From: Auanema rhodensis
Lineage: Eukaryota; Nematoda; Chromadorea; Rhabditida; Rhabditidae
DNA: 64,000 nucleotides
Reading direction: 5' to 3'
NCBI GenBank assembly: GCA_964057225.1
Contig: OZ059900.1
Coordinates: 25,001,638-25,065,637 of the forward strand
The position numbers and the translations under genes were made by a program. Position 1 is the stretch's first letter. Every line of letters starts with the position of its first letter. Shown here piece after piece: positions 37,770 through 49,600 of the stretch. The notes under the pieces are model-generated. The model saw only the letters and a list, made by a program, of their open reading frames with translations. It ran no database searches and was not told where the DNA came from.

Positions 37770-39479
37770 ACATTGCATGAGTTTGAACACATGAAATCGT
37801 AAGTCAAAACCTTGTTTTCAGCGAAATTTCCAAAAACTGGTTTTCCAGCATAATACAATATTTCTCATGGGAAATACTGTGTTTTTGTATTTTTCTAGTG
37901 TTCAGAATGTAGAATGCTTCATTTTAGTACGTAACACGCTGAAATTCGTTGCATTTGACGACTCATATGAACAAAAATCGATTTAATCAATATTAGCCAT
38001 AAGGGGCGTGCCCTCAGAATATGCTAATTTCCTTAATTTTCTAACCCCTGTTTTTTTGTCGTGAAAGTGGAACTAGACGTTGTACGAACAATTTTGAGCT
38101 AGGTTTCATTGACATTGCATGAGTTTGAACACATGAAATCGTAAGTCAAAACCTTGTTTACAGCGAAATTTCCAAAAACTGGTTTTCCAGCATAATAAAA
38201 TATTTCTCATGGGAAATACTGTGTTTTTATATTTTTCTAGTGTTCAGCATGTAAAATGCTTCATTTTAGTATGTAACACACTGAAATTTGTTGCATTTGA
38301 CGACTCATATGAACAAAAATTGATTTAATCAATATTAGCCATAAGGGGCGTGCCCTCAGAATATGCTAATTTCCTTAATTTTCTAACCCCTGTTTTTTTG
38401 TCGTGAAAGTGGAACTAGACGTTGTACGAACAATTTTGAGCTAGGTTTCATTGACATTGCATGAGTTTGAAAAAATGAAATCGTAAGTCAAAACCTTGTT
38501 TACAGCGAAATTTCCAAAAACTGGTTTTCCAGCATAATAAAATATTTCTCATGGGAAATACAGTGTTTTTGTATTTTTCTAGTGTTCAGCATGTAAAATG
38601 CGTCATTTTAGTATGTAAAACGCTGAAATTCGTTGCATTTGACGACTCATATGAACAAAAATCGATTTTATCAATATTAGCCATAAGGGGCGTGCCCTCA
38701 GAATATGCTAATTTCCTTAATTTTCTAACCCCTGTTTTTTTGTCGTGAAAGTGGAACTAGACGTTGTACGAACAATTTTGAGCTAGGTTTCATTGACATT
38801 GCATGAGTTTGAACACATGAAATCGTAAGTCAAAACCTTGTTTACAGCGAAATTTCCAAAAACTGGTTTTCCAGCATAATAAAATATTTCTCATGGGAAA
38901 TACAGTGTTTTTGTATTTTTCTAGTGTTCAGCATGTAAAATGCGTCATTTTAGTATGTAAAACGCTGAAATTCGTTGCATTTGACGACTCATATGAACAA
39001 AAATCGATTTTATCAATATTAGCCATAAGGGGCGTGCCCTCAGAATATGCTAATTTCCTTAATTTTCTAACCCCTGTTTTTTTGTCGTGAAAGTGGAACT
39101 AGACGTTGTACGAACAATTTTGAGCTAGGTTTCATTGACATTGCATGAGTTTGAACACATGAAATCGTAAGTCAAAACCTTGTTTACAGCGAAATTTCCA
39201 AAAACTGGTTTTCCAGCATAATAAAATATTTCTCATGGGAAATACTGTGTTTTTGTATTTTTCTAGTGTTCAGCATGTAAAATGCTTCATTTTAGTATGT
39301 AACACGCTGAAATTCGTTGCATTTGACGACTCATATGAACAAAAATCGATTTAATCAATATTAGCCATAAGGGGCGTGCCCTCAGAATATGCTAATTTCC
39401 TTAATTTTCTAACCCCTGTTTTTTTGTCGTGAAAGTGGAACTAGACGTTGTACGAACAATTTTGAGCTAGGTTTCATTG
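37770..39479 (+). repeat. Transition units Y-Z-X-X-W
   Basis: The first Y haplotype (aatacaat, gaatgtagaatg, tacgtaac) is at 37770, before the trimer array where Y dominates. Z at 38112 matches the unit at 31272. Two adjacent X units (38454 and 38796) have tacag, gcgtc, aaaacg and 216 t but c at position 126, so they are recombinant relative to the usual X. Confidence 0.75.
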
Positions 39480-42400
39480 ACATTGCATGAGTTTGAACAC
39501 ATGAAATCGTAAGTCAAAACCTTGTTTACAGCGAAATTTCCAAAAACTGGTTTTCCAGCATAATAAAATATTTCTCATGGGAAATACAGTGTTTTTGTAT
39601 TTTTTTAGTGTTCAGCATGTAAAATGCGTCATTTTAGTATGTAAAACGCTGAAATTCGTTGCATTTGACGACTCATATGAACAAAAATCGATTTTATCAA
39701 TATTAGCCATAAGGGGCGTGCCCTCAGAATATGCTAATTTCCTTAATTTTCTAACCCCTGTTTTTTTGTCGTGAAAGTGGAACTAGACGATCTACGAACA
39801 ATTTTGAGCTAGGTTTCATTGACATTGCATGAGTTTGAACACATGAAATCGTAAGTCAAAACCTTGTTTACAGCGAAATTTCCAAAAACTGGTTTTCCAG
39901 CATAATACAATATTTCTCATGGGAAATACTGTGTTTTTGTATTTTTCTAGTGTTCAGAATGTAGAATGCTTCATTTTAGTACGTAACACGCTAAAATTCG
40001 TTGCATTTGACGACTCATATGAACAAAAATCGATTTAATCAATATTAGCCATAAGGGGCGTGCCCTCAGAATATGCTAATTTCCTTAATTTTCTAACCCC
40101 TGTTTTTTTGTCGTGAAAGTGGAACTAGACGTTGTACGAACAATTTTGAGCTAGGTTTCATTGACATTGCATGAGTTTGAACACATGAAATCGTAAGTCA
40201 AAACCTTGTTTACAGCGAAATTTCCAAAAACTGGTTTTCCAGCATAATAAAATATTTCTCATGGGAAATACTGTGTTTTTGTATTTTTCTAGTGTTCAGC
40301 ATGTAAAATGCTTCATTTTAGTATGTAACACGCTGAAATTCGTTGCATTTGACGACTCATATGAACAAAAATCGATTTAATCAATATTAGCCATAAGGGG
40401 CGTGCCCTCAGAATATGCTAATTTCCTTAATTTTCTAACCCCTGTTTTTTTGTCGTGAAAGTGGAACTAGACGTTGTACGAACAATTTTGAGCTAGGTTT
40501 CATTGACATTGCATGAGTTTGAACACATGAAATCGTAAGTCAAAACCTTGTTTACAGCGAAATTTCCAAAAACTGGTTTTCCAGCATAATAAAATATTTC
40601 TCATGGGAAATACAGTGTTTTTGTATTTTTTTAGTGTTCAGCATGTAAAATGCGTCATTTTAGTATGTAAAACGCTGAAATTCGTTGCATTTGACGACTC
40701 ATATGAACAAAAATCGATTTTATCAATATTAGCCATAAGGGGCGTGCCCTCAGAATATGCTAATTTCCTTAATTTTCTAACCCCTGTTTTTTTGTCGTGA
40801 AAGTGGAACTAGACGATGTACGAACAATTTTGAGCTAGGTTTCATTGACATTGCATGAGTTTGAACACATGAAATCGTAAGTCAAAACCTTGTTTACAGC
40901 GAAATTTCCAAAAACTGGTTTTCCAGCATAATACAATATTTCTCATGGGAAATACTGTGTTTTTGTATTTTTCTAGTGTTCAGAATGTAGAATGCTTCAT
41001 TTTAGTACGTAACACGCTGAAATTCGTTGCATTTGACGACTCATATGAACAAAAATCGATTTAATCAATATTAGCCATAAGGGGCGTGCCCTCAGAATAT
41101 GCTAATTTCCTTAATTTTCTAACCCCTGTTTTTTTGTCGTGAAAGTGGAACTAGACGTTGTACGAACAATTTTGAGCTAGGTTTCATTGACATTGCATGA
41201 GTTTGAACACATGAAATCGTAAGTCAAAACCTTGTTTACAGCGAAATTTCCAAAAACTGGTTTTCCAGCATAATACAATATTTCTCATGGGAAATACTGT
41301 GTTTTTGTATTTTTCTAGTGTTCAGCATGTAAAATGCTTCATTTTAGTATGTAACACGCTGAAATTCGTTGCATTTGACGACTCATATGAACAAAAATCG
41401 ATTTAATCAATATTAGCCATAAGGGGCGTGCCCTCAGAATATGCTAATTTCCTTAATTTTCTAACCCCTGTTTTTTTGTCGTGAAAGTGGAACTAGACGT
41501 TGTACGAACAATTTTGAGCTAGGTTTCATTGACATTGCATGAGTTTGAACACATGAAATCGTAAGTCAAAACCTTGTTTACAGCGAAATTTCCAAAAACT
41601 GGTTTTCCAGCATAATAAAATATTTCTCATGGGAAATACTGTGTTTTTGTATTTTTTTAGTGTTCAGCATGTAAAATGCGTCATTTTAGTATGTAACACG
41701 CTGAAATTCGTTGCATTTGACGACTCATATGAACAAAAATCGATTTAATCAATATTAGCCATAAGGGGCGTGCCCTCAGAATATGCTAATTTCCTTAATT
41801 TTCTAACCCCTGTTTTTTTGTCGTGAAAGTGGAACTAGACGATGTACGAACAATTTTGAGCTAGGTTTCATTGACATTGCATGAGTTTGAACACATGAAA
41901 TCGTAAGTCAAAACCTTGTTTACAGCGAAATTTCCAAAAACTGGTTTTCCAGCATAATACAATATTTCTCATGGGAAATACTGTGTTTTTGTATTTTTCT
42001 AGTGTTCAGAATGTAGAATGCTTCATTTTAGTACGTAACACGCTGAAATTCGTTGCATTTGACGACTCATATGAACAAAAATCGATTTAATCAATATTAG
42101 CCATAAGGGGCGTGCCCTCAGAATATGCTAATTTCCTTAATTTTCTAACCCCTGTTTTTTTGTCGTGAAAGTGGAACTAGACGTTGTACGAACAATTTTG
42201 AGCTAGGTTTCATTGACATTGCATGAGTTTGAACACATGAAATCGTAAGTCAAAACCTTGTTTACAGCGAAATTTCCAAAAACTGGTTTTCCAGCATAAT
42301 AAAATATTTCTCATGGGAAATACTGTGTTTTTGTATTTTTCTAGTGTTCAGCATGTAAAATGCTTCATTTTAGTATGTAACACGCTGAAATTCGTTGCAT

Positions 42401-45400
42401 TTGACGACTCATATGAACAAAAATCGATTTAATCAATATTAGCCATAAGGGGCGTGCCCTCAGAATATGCTAATTTCCTTAATTTTCTAACCCCTGTTTT
42501 TTTGTCGTGAAAGTGGAACTAGACGTTGTACGAACAATTTTGAGCTAGGTTTCATTGACATTGCATGAGTTTGAACACATGAAATCGTAAGTCAAAACCT
42601 TGTTTACAGCGAAATTTCCAAAAACTGGTTTTCCAGCATAATAAAATATTTCTCATGGGAAATACAGTGTTTTTGTATTTTTTTAGTGTTCAGCATGTAA
42701 AATGCGTCATTTTAGTATGTAACACGCTGAAATTCGTTGCATTTGACGACTCATATGAACAAAAATCGATTTTATCAATATTAGCCATAAGGGGCGTGCC
42801 CTCAGAATATGCTAATTTCCTTAATTTTCTAACCCCTGTTTTTTTGTCGTGAAAGTGGAACTAGACGTTGTACGAACAATTTTGAGCTAGGTTTCATTGA
42901 CATTGCATGAGTTTGAACACATGAAATCGTAAGTCAAAACCTTGTTTACAGCGAAATTTCCAAAAACTGGTTTTCCAGCATAATAAAATATTTCTCATGG
43001 GAAATACTGTGTTTTTGTATTTTTTTAGTGTTCAGCATGTAAAATGCGTCATTTTAGTATGTAACACGCTGAAATTCGTTGCATTTGACGACTCATATGA
43101 ACAAAAATCGATTTAATCAATATTAGCCATAAGGGGCGTGCCCTCAGAATATGCTAATTTCCTTAATTTTCTAACCCCTGTTTTTTTGTCGTGAAAGTGG
43201 AACTAGACGATGTACGAACAATTTTGAGCTAGGTTTCATTGACATTGCATGAGTTTGAACACATGAAATCGTAAGTCAAAACCTTGTTTACAGCGAAATT
43301 TCCAAAAACTGGTTTTCCAGCATAATACAATATTTCTCATGGGAAATACTGTGTTTTTGTATTTTTCTAGTGTTCAGAATGTAGAATGCTTCATTTTAGT
43401 ACGTAACACGCTGAAATTCGTTGCATTTGACGACTCATATGAACAAAAATCGATTTAATCAATATTAGCCATAAGGGGCGTGCCCTCAGAATATGCTAAT
43501 TTCCTTAATTTTCTAACCCCTGTTTTTTTGTCGTGAAAGTGGAACTAGACGTTGTACGAACAATTTTGAGCTAGGTTTCATTGACATTGCATGAGTTTGA
43601 ACACATGAAATCGTAAGTCAAAACCTTGTTTACAGCGAAATTTCCAAAAACTGGTTTTCCAGCATAATAAAATATTTCTCATGGGAAATACTGTGTTTTT
43701 GTATTTTTCTAGTGTTCAGCATGTAAAATGCTTCATTTTAGTATGTAACACGCTGAAATTCGTTGCATTTGACGACTCATATGAACAAAAATCGATTTAA
43801 TCAATATTAGCCATAAGGGGCGTGCCCTCAGAATATGCTAATTTCCTTAATTTTCTAACCCCTGTTTTTTTGTCGTGAAAGTGGAACTAGACGTTGTACG
43901 AACAATTTTGAGCTAGGTTTCATTGACATTGCATGAGTTTGAACACATGAAATCGTAAGTCAAAACCTTGTTTACAGCGAAATTTCCAAAAACTGGTTTT
44001 CCAGCATAATAAAATATTTCTCATGGGAAATACAGTGTTTTTGTATTTTTTTAGTGTTCAGCATGTAAAATGCGTCATTTTAGTTTGTAAAACGCTGAAA
44101 TTCGTTGCATTTGACGACTCATATGAACAAAAATCGATTTTATCAATATTAGCCATAAGGGGCGTGCCCTCAGAATATGCTAATTTCCTTAATTTTCTAA
44201 CCCCTGTTTTTTTGTCGTGAAAGTGGAACTAGACGATGTACGAACAATTTTGAGCTAGGTTTCATTGACATTGCATGAGTTTGAACACATGAAATCGTAA
44301 GTCAAAACCTTGTTTACAGCGAAATTTCCAAAAACTGGTTTTCCAGCATAATACAATATTTCTCATGGGAAATACTGTGTTTTTGTATTTTTCTAGTGTT
44401 CAGAATGTAGAATGCTTCATTTTAGTACGTAACACGCTGAAATTCGTTGCATTTGACGACTCATATGAACAAAAATCGATTTAATCAATATTAGCCATAA
44501 GGGGCGTGCCCTCAGAATATGCTAATTTCCTTAATTTTCTAACCCCTGTTTTTTTGTCGTGAAAGTGGAACTAGACGTTGTACGAACAATTTTGAGCTAG
44601 GTTTCATTGACATTGCATGAGTTTGAACACATGAAATCGTAAGTCAAAACCTTGTTTACAGCGAAATTTCCAAAAACTGGTTTTCCAGCATAATAAAATA
44701 TTTCTCATGGGAAATACTGTGTTTTTGTATTTTTCTAGTGTTCAGCATGTAAAATGCTTCATTTTAGTATGTAACACGCTGAAATTCGTTGCATTTGACG
44801 ACTCATATGAACAAAAATCGATTTAATCAATATTAGCCATAAGGGGCGTGCCCTCAGAATATGCTAATTTCCTTAATTTTCTAACCCCTGTTTTTTTGTC
44901 GTGAAAGTGGAACTAGACGTTGTACGAACAATTTTGAGCTAGGTTTCATTGACATTGCATGAGTTTGAACACATGAAATCGTAAGTCAAAACCTTGTTTA
45001 CAGCGAAATTTCCAAAAACTGGTTTTCCAGCATAATACAATATTTCTCATGGGAAATACTGTGTTTTTGTATTTTTCTAGTGTTCAGAATGTAGAATGCT
45101 TCATTTTAGTACGTAACACGCTGAAATTCGTTGCATTTGACGACTCATATGAACAAAAATCGATTTAATCAATATTAGCCATAAGGGGCGTGCCCTCAGA
45201 ATATGCTAATTTCCTTAATTTTCTAACCCCTGTTTTTTTGTCGTGAAAGTGGAACTAGACGTTGTACGAACAATTTTGAGCTAGGTTTCATTGACATTGC
45301 ATGAGTTTGAACACATGAAATCGTAAGTCAAAACCTTGTTTACAGCGAAATTTCCAAAAACTGGTTTTCCAGCATAATAAAATATTTCTCATGGGAAATA

Positions 45401-46661
45401 CTGTGTTTTTGTATTTTTCTAGTGTTCAGCATGTAAAATGCTTCATTTTAGTATGTAACACGCTGAAATTCGTTGCATTTGACGACTCATATGAACAAAA
45501 ATCGATTTAATCAATATTAGCCATAAGGGGCGTGCCCTCAGAATATGCTAATTTCCTTAATTTTCTAACCCCTGTTTTTTTGTCGTGAAAGTGGAACTAG
45601 ACGTTGTACGAACAATTTTGAGCTAGGTTTCATTGACATTGCATGAGTTTGAACACATGAAATCGTAAGTCAAAACCTTGTTTACAGCGAAATTTCCAAA
45701 AACTGGTTTTCCAGCATAATAAAATATTTCTCATGGGAAATACAGTGTTTTTGTATTTTTTTAGTGTTCAGCATGTAAAATGCGTCATTTTAGTTTGTAA
45801 AACGCTGAAATTCGTTGCATTTGACGACTCATATGAACAAAAATCGATTTTATCAATATTAGCCATAAGGGGCGTGCCCTCAGAATATGCTAATTTCCTT
45901 AATTTTCTAACCCCTGTTTTTTTGTCGTGAAAGTGGAACTAGACGATGTACGAACAATTTTGAGCTAGGTTTCATTGACATTGCATGAGTTTGAACACAT
46001 GAAATCGTAAGTCAAAACCTTGTTTACAGCGAAATTTCCAAAAACTGGTTTTCCAGCATAATACAATATTTCTCATGGGAAATACTGTGTTTTTGTATTT
46101 TTCTAGTGTTCAGAATGTAGAATGCTTCATTTTAGTACGTAACACGCTGAAATTCGTTGCATTTGACGACTCATATGAACAAAAATCGATTTAATCAATA
46201 TTAGCCATAAGGGGCGTGCCCTCAGAATATGCTAATTTCCTTAATTTTCTAACCCCTGTTTTTTTGTCGTGAAAGTGGAACTAGACGTTGTACGAACAAT
46301 TTTGAGCTAGGTTTCATTGACATTGCATGAGTTTGAACACATGAAATCGTAAGTCAAAACCTTGTTTACAGCGAAATTTCCAAAAACTGGTTTTCCAGCA
46401 TAATAAAATATTTCTCATGGGAAATACTGTGTTTTTGTATTTTTCTAGTGTTCAGCATGTAAAATGCTTCATTTTAGTATGTAACACGCTGAAATTCGTT
46501 GCATTTGACGACTCATATGAACAAAAATCGATTTAATCAATATTAGCCATAAGGGGCGTGCCCTCAGAATATGCTAATTTCCTTAATTTTCTAACCCCTG
46601 TTTTTTTGTCGTGAAAGTGGAACTAGACGTTGTACGAACAATTTTGAGCTAGGTTTCATTG
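39480..46661 (+). repeat. X-Y-W trimer HOR, 1026 bp, 21 units
   Basis: X (126 t, gcgtc, mostly tacag and 216 t) is followed by Y (aatacaat, gaatgtagaatg, tacgtaac) and W. Six X-Y-W triplets start at 39480, 40506, 41532, 42900, 43926 and 45636. One extra X (42558) precedes the fourth, and one Y-W pair without X (44952-45635) precedes the last. Each X directly before a Y ends with gacgatgtac (gacgatctac in the first) instead of gacgttgtac; the extra X before another X does not. X units at 43926 and 45636 share tagtttg. Confidence 0.9.
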
Positions 46662-49600
46662 ACATTGCATGAGTTTGAACACATGAAATCGTAAGTCAAA
46701 ACCTTGTTTACAGCGAAATTTCCAAAAACTGGTTTTCCAGCATAATAAAATATTTCTCAAGGGAAAAACTGTGTTTTTATATTTTTCTAGTGTTCAGCAT
46801 GTGAAATGCTTAATTTTAGTATGTAACACGCTGAAATTTGTTGCATTTGACGACTCATATGAACAAAAATCGATTTAATCAATATTAGCCATAAGGGGCG
46901 TGCCCTCAGAATATGCTAATTTCCTTAATTTTCTAACCCCTGTTTTTTTGTCGTGAAAGTGGAACTAGACGTTGTACGAACAATTTTGAGCTAGGTTTCA
47001 TTGACATTGCATGAGTTTGAACACATGAAATCGTAAGTCAAAACCTTGTTTACAGCGAAATTTCCAAAAACTGGTTTTCCAGCATAATAAAATATTTCTC
47101 ATGGGAAATACTGTGTTTTTGTATTTTTTTAGTGTTCAGCATGTAAAATGCGTCATTTTAGTATGTAAAACGCTGAAATTCGTTGCATTTGACGACTCAT
47201 ATGAACAAAAATCGATTTAATCAATATTAGCCATAAGGGGCGTGCCCTCAGAATATGCTAATTTCCTTAATTTTCTAACCCCTGTTTTTTTGTCGTGAAA
47301 GTGGAACTAGACGTTGTACGAACAATTTTGAGCTAGGTTTCATTGACATTGCATGAGTTTGAACACATGAAATCGTAAGTCAAAACCTTGTTTACAGCGA
47401 AATTTCCAAAAACTGGTTTTCCAGCATAATAAAATATTTCTCATGGGAAATACTGTGTTTTTGTATTTTTCTAGTGTTCAGCATGTAAAATGCTTCATTT
47501 TAGTATGTAACACGCTGAAATTCGTTGCATTTGACGACTCATATGAACAAAAATCGATTTAATCAATATTAGCCATAAGGGGCGTGCCCTCAGAATATGC
47601 TAATTTCCTTAATTTTCTAACCCCTGTTTTTTTGTTGTGAAAGTGGAACTAGACGTTGTACGAACAATTTTGAGCTAGGTTTCATTGACATTGCATGAGT
47701 TTGAACACATGAAATCGTAAGTCAAAACCTTGTTTACAGCGAAATTTCCAAAAACTGGTTTTCCAGCATAATAAAATATTTCTCATGGGAAATACTGTGT
47801 TTTTGTATTTTTCTAGTGTTCAGCATGTAAAATGCTTCATTTTAGTATGTGACACGCTGAAATTCGTTGCATTTGACGACTCATATGAACAAAAATCGAT
47901 TTAATCAATATTAGCCATAAGGGGCGTGCCCTCAGAATATGCTAATTTCCTTAATTTTCTAACCCCTGTTTTTTTGTCGTGAAAGTGGAACTAGACGTTG
48001 TACGAACAATTTTGAGCTAGGTTTCATTGACATTGCATCAGTTTGAACACATGAAATCGTAAGTCAAAACCTTGTTTACAGCGAAATTTCCAAAAACTGG
48101 TTTTCCAGCATAATAAAATATTTCTCATGGGAAATACTGTGTTTTTGTATTTTTCTAGTGTTCAACATGTAAAATGCTTCATTTTAGTATGTAACACGCT
48201 GAAATTCGTTGCATTTGACGACTCATATGAACAAAAATCGATTTAATCAATATTAGCCATAAGGGGCGTGCCCTCAGAATATGCTAATTTCCTTAATTTT
48301 CTAACCCCTGTTTTTTTGTCGTGAAAGTGGAACTAGACGTTGTACGAACAATTTTGAGCTAGGTTTCATTGACATTGCATGAGTTTGAACACATGAAATC
48401 GTAAGTCAAAACCTTGTTTACAGCGAAATTTCCAAAAACTGGTTTTCCAGCATAATAAAATATTTCTCATGGGAAATACTGTGTTTTTGTATTTTTCTAG
48501 TGTTCAGCATGTGAAATGCTTCATTTTAGTATGTAACACGCTGAAATTCGTTGCATTTGACGACTCATATGAACAAAAATCGATTTAATCAATATTAGCC
48601 ATAAGGGGCGTGCCCTCAGAATATGCTAATTTCCTTAATTTTCTAACCCCTGTTTTTTTGTCGTGAAAGTGGAACTAGACGTTGTACGAACAATTTTGAG
48701 CTAGGTTTCATTGACATTGCATGAGTTTGAACACATGAAATCGTAAGTCAAAACCTTGTTTACAGCGAAATTTCCAAAAACTGGTTTTCCAGCATAATAA
48801 AATATTTCTCATGGGAAATACTGTGTTTTTGTATTTTTCTAGTGTTCAGCATGTAAAAGGCTTCATTTTAGTATGTAACACGCTGAAATTCGTTGCATTT
48901 GACGACTCATATGAACAAAAATCGATTTAATCAATATTAGCCATAAGGGGCGTGCCCTCAGAATATGCTAATTTCCTTAATTTTCTAACCCCTGTTTTTT
49001 TGTCGTGAAAGTGGAACTAGACGTTGTACGAACAATTTTGAGCTAGGTTTCATTGACATTGCATGAGTTTGAACACATGAAATCGTAAGTCAAAACCTTG
49101 TTTACAGCGAAATTTCCAAAAACTGGTTTTCCAGCATAATAAAATATTTCTCATGGGAAATACAGTGTTTTTGTATTTTTCTAGTGTTCAGCATGTAAAA
49201 TGCTTCATTTTAGTATGTAACACGCTGAAATTCGTTGCATTTGACGACTCATATGAACAAAAATCGATTTTATCAATATTAGCCATAAGGGGCGTGCCCT
49301 CAGAATATGCTAATTTCCTTAATTTTCTAACCCCTGTTTTTTTGTCGTGAAAGTGGAACTAGACGTTGTACGAACAATTTTGAGCTAGGTTTCATTGACA
49401 TTGCATGAGTTTGAACACATGAAATCGTAAGTCAAAACCTTGTTTACAGCGAAATTTCCAAAAACTGGTTTTCCAGCATAATAAAATATTTCTCATGGGA
49501 AATACTGTGTTTTTGTATTTTTCTAGTGTTCAGCATGTAAAATGCTTCATTTTAGTATGTAACACGCTGAAATTCGTTGCATTTGACGACTCATATGAAC

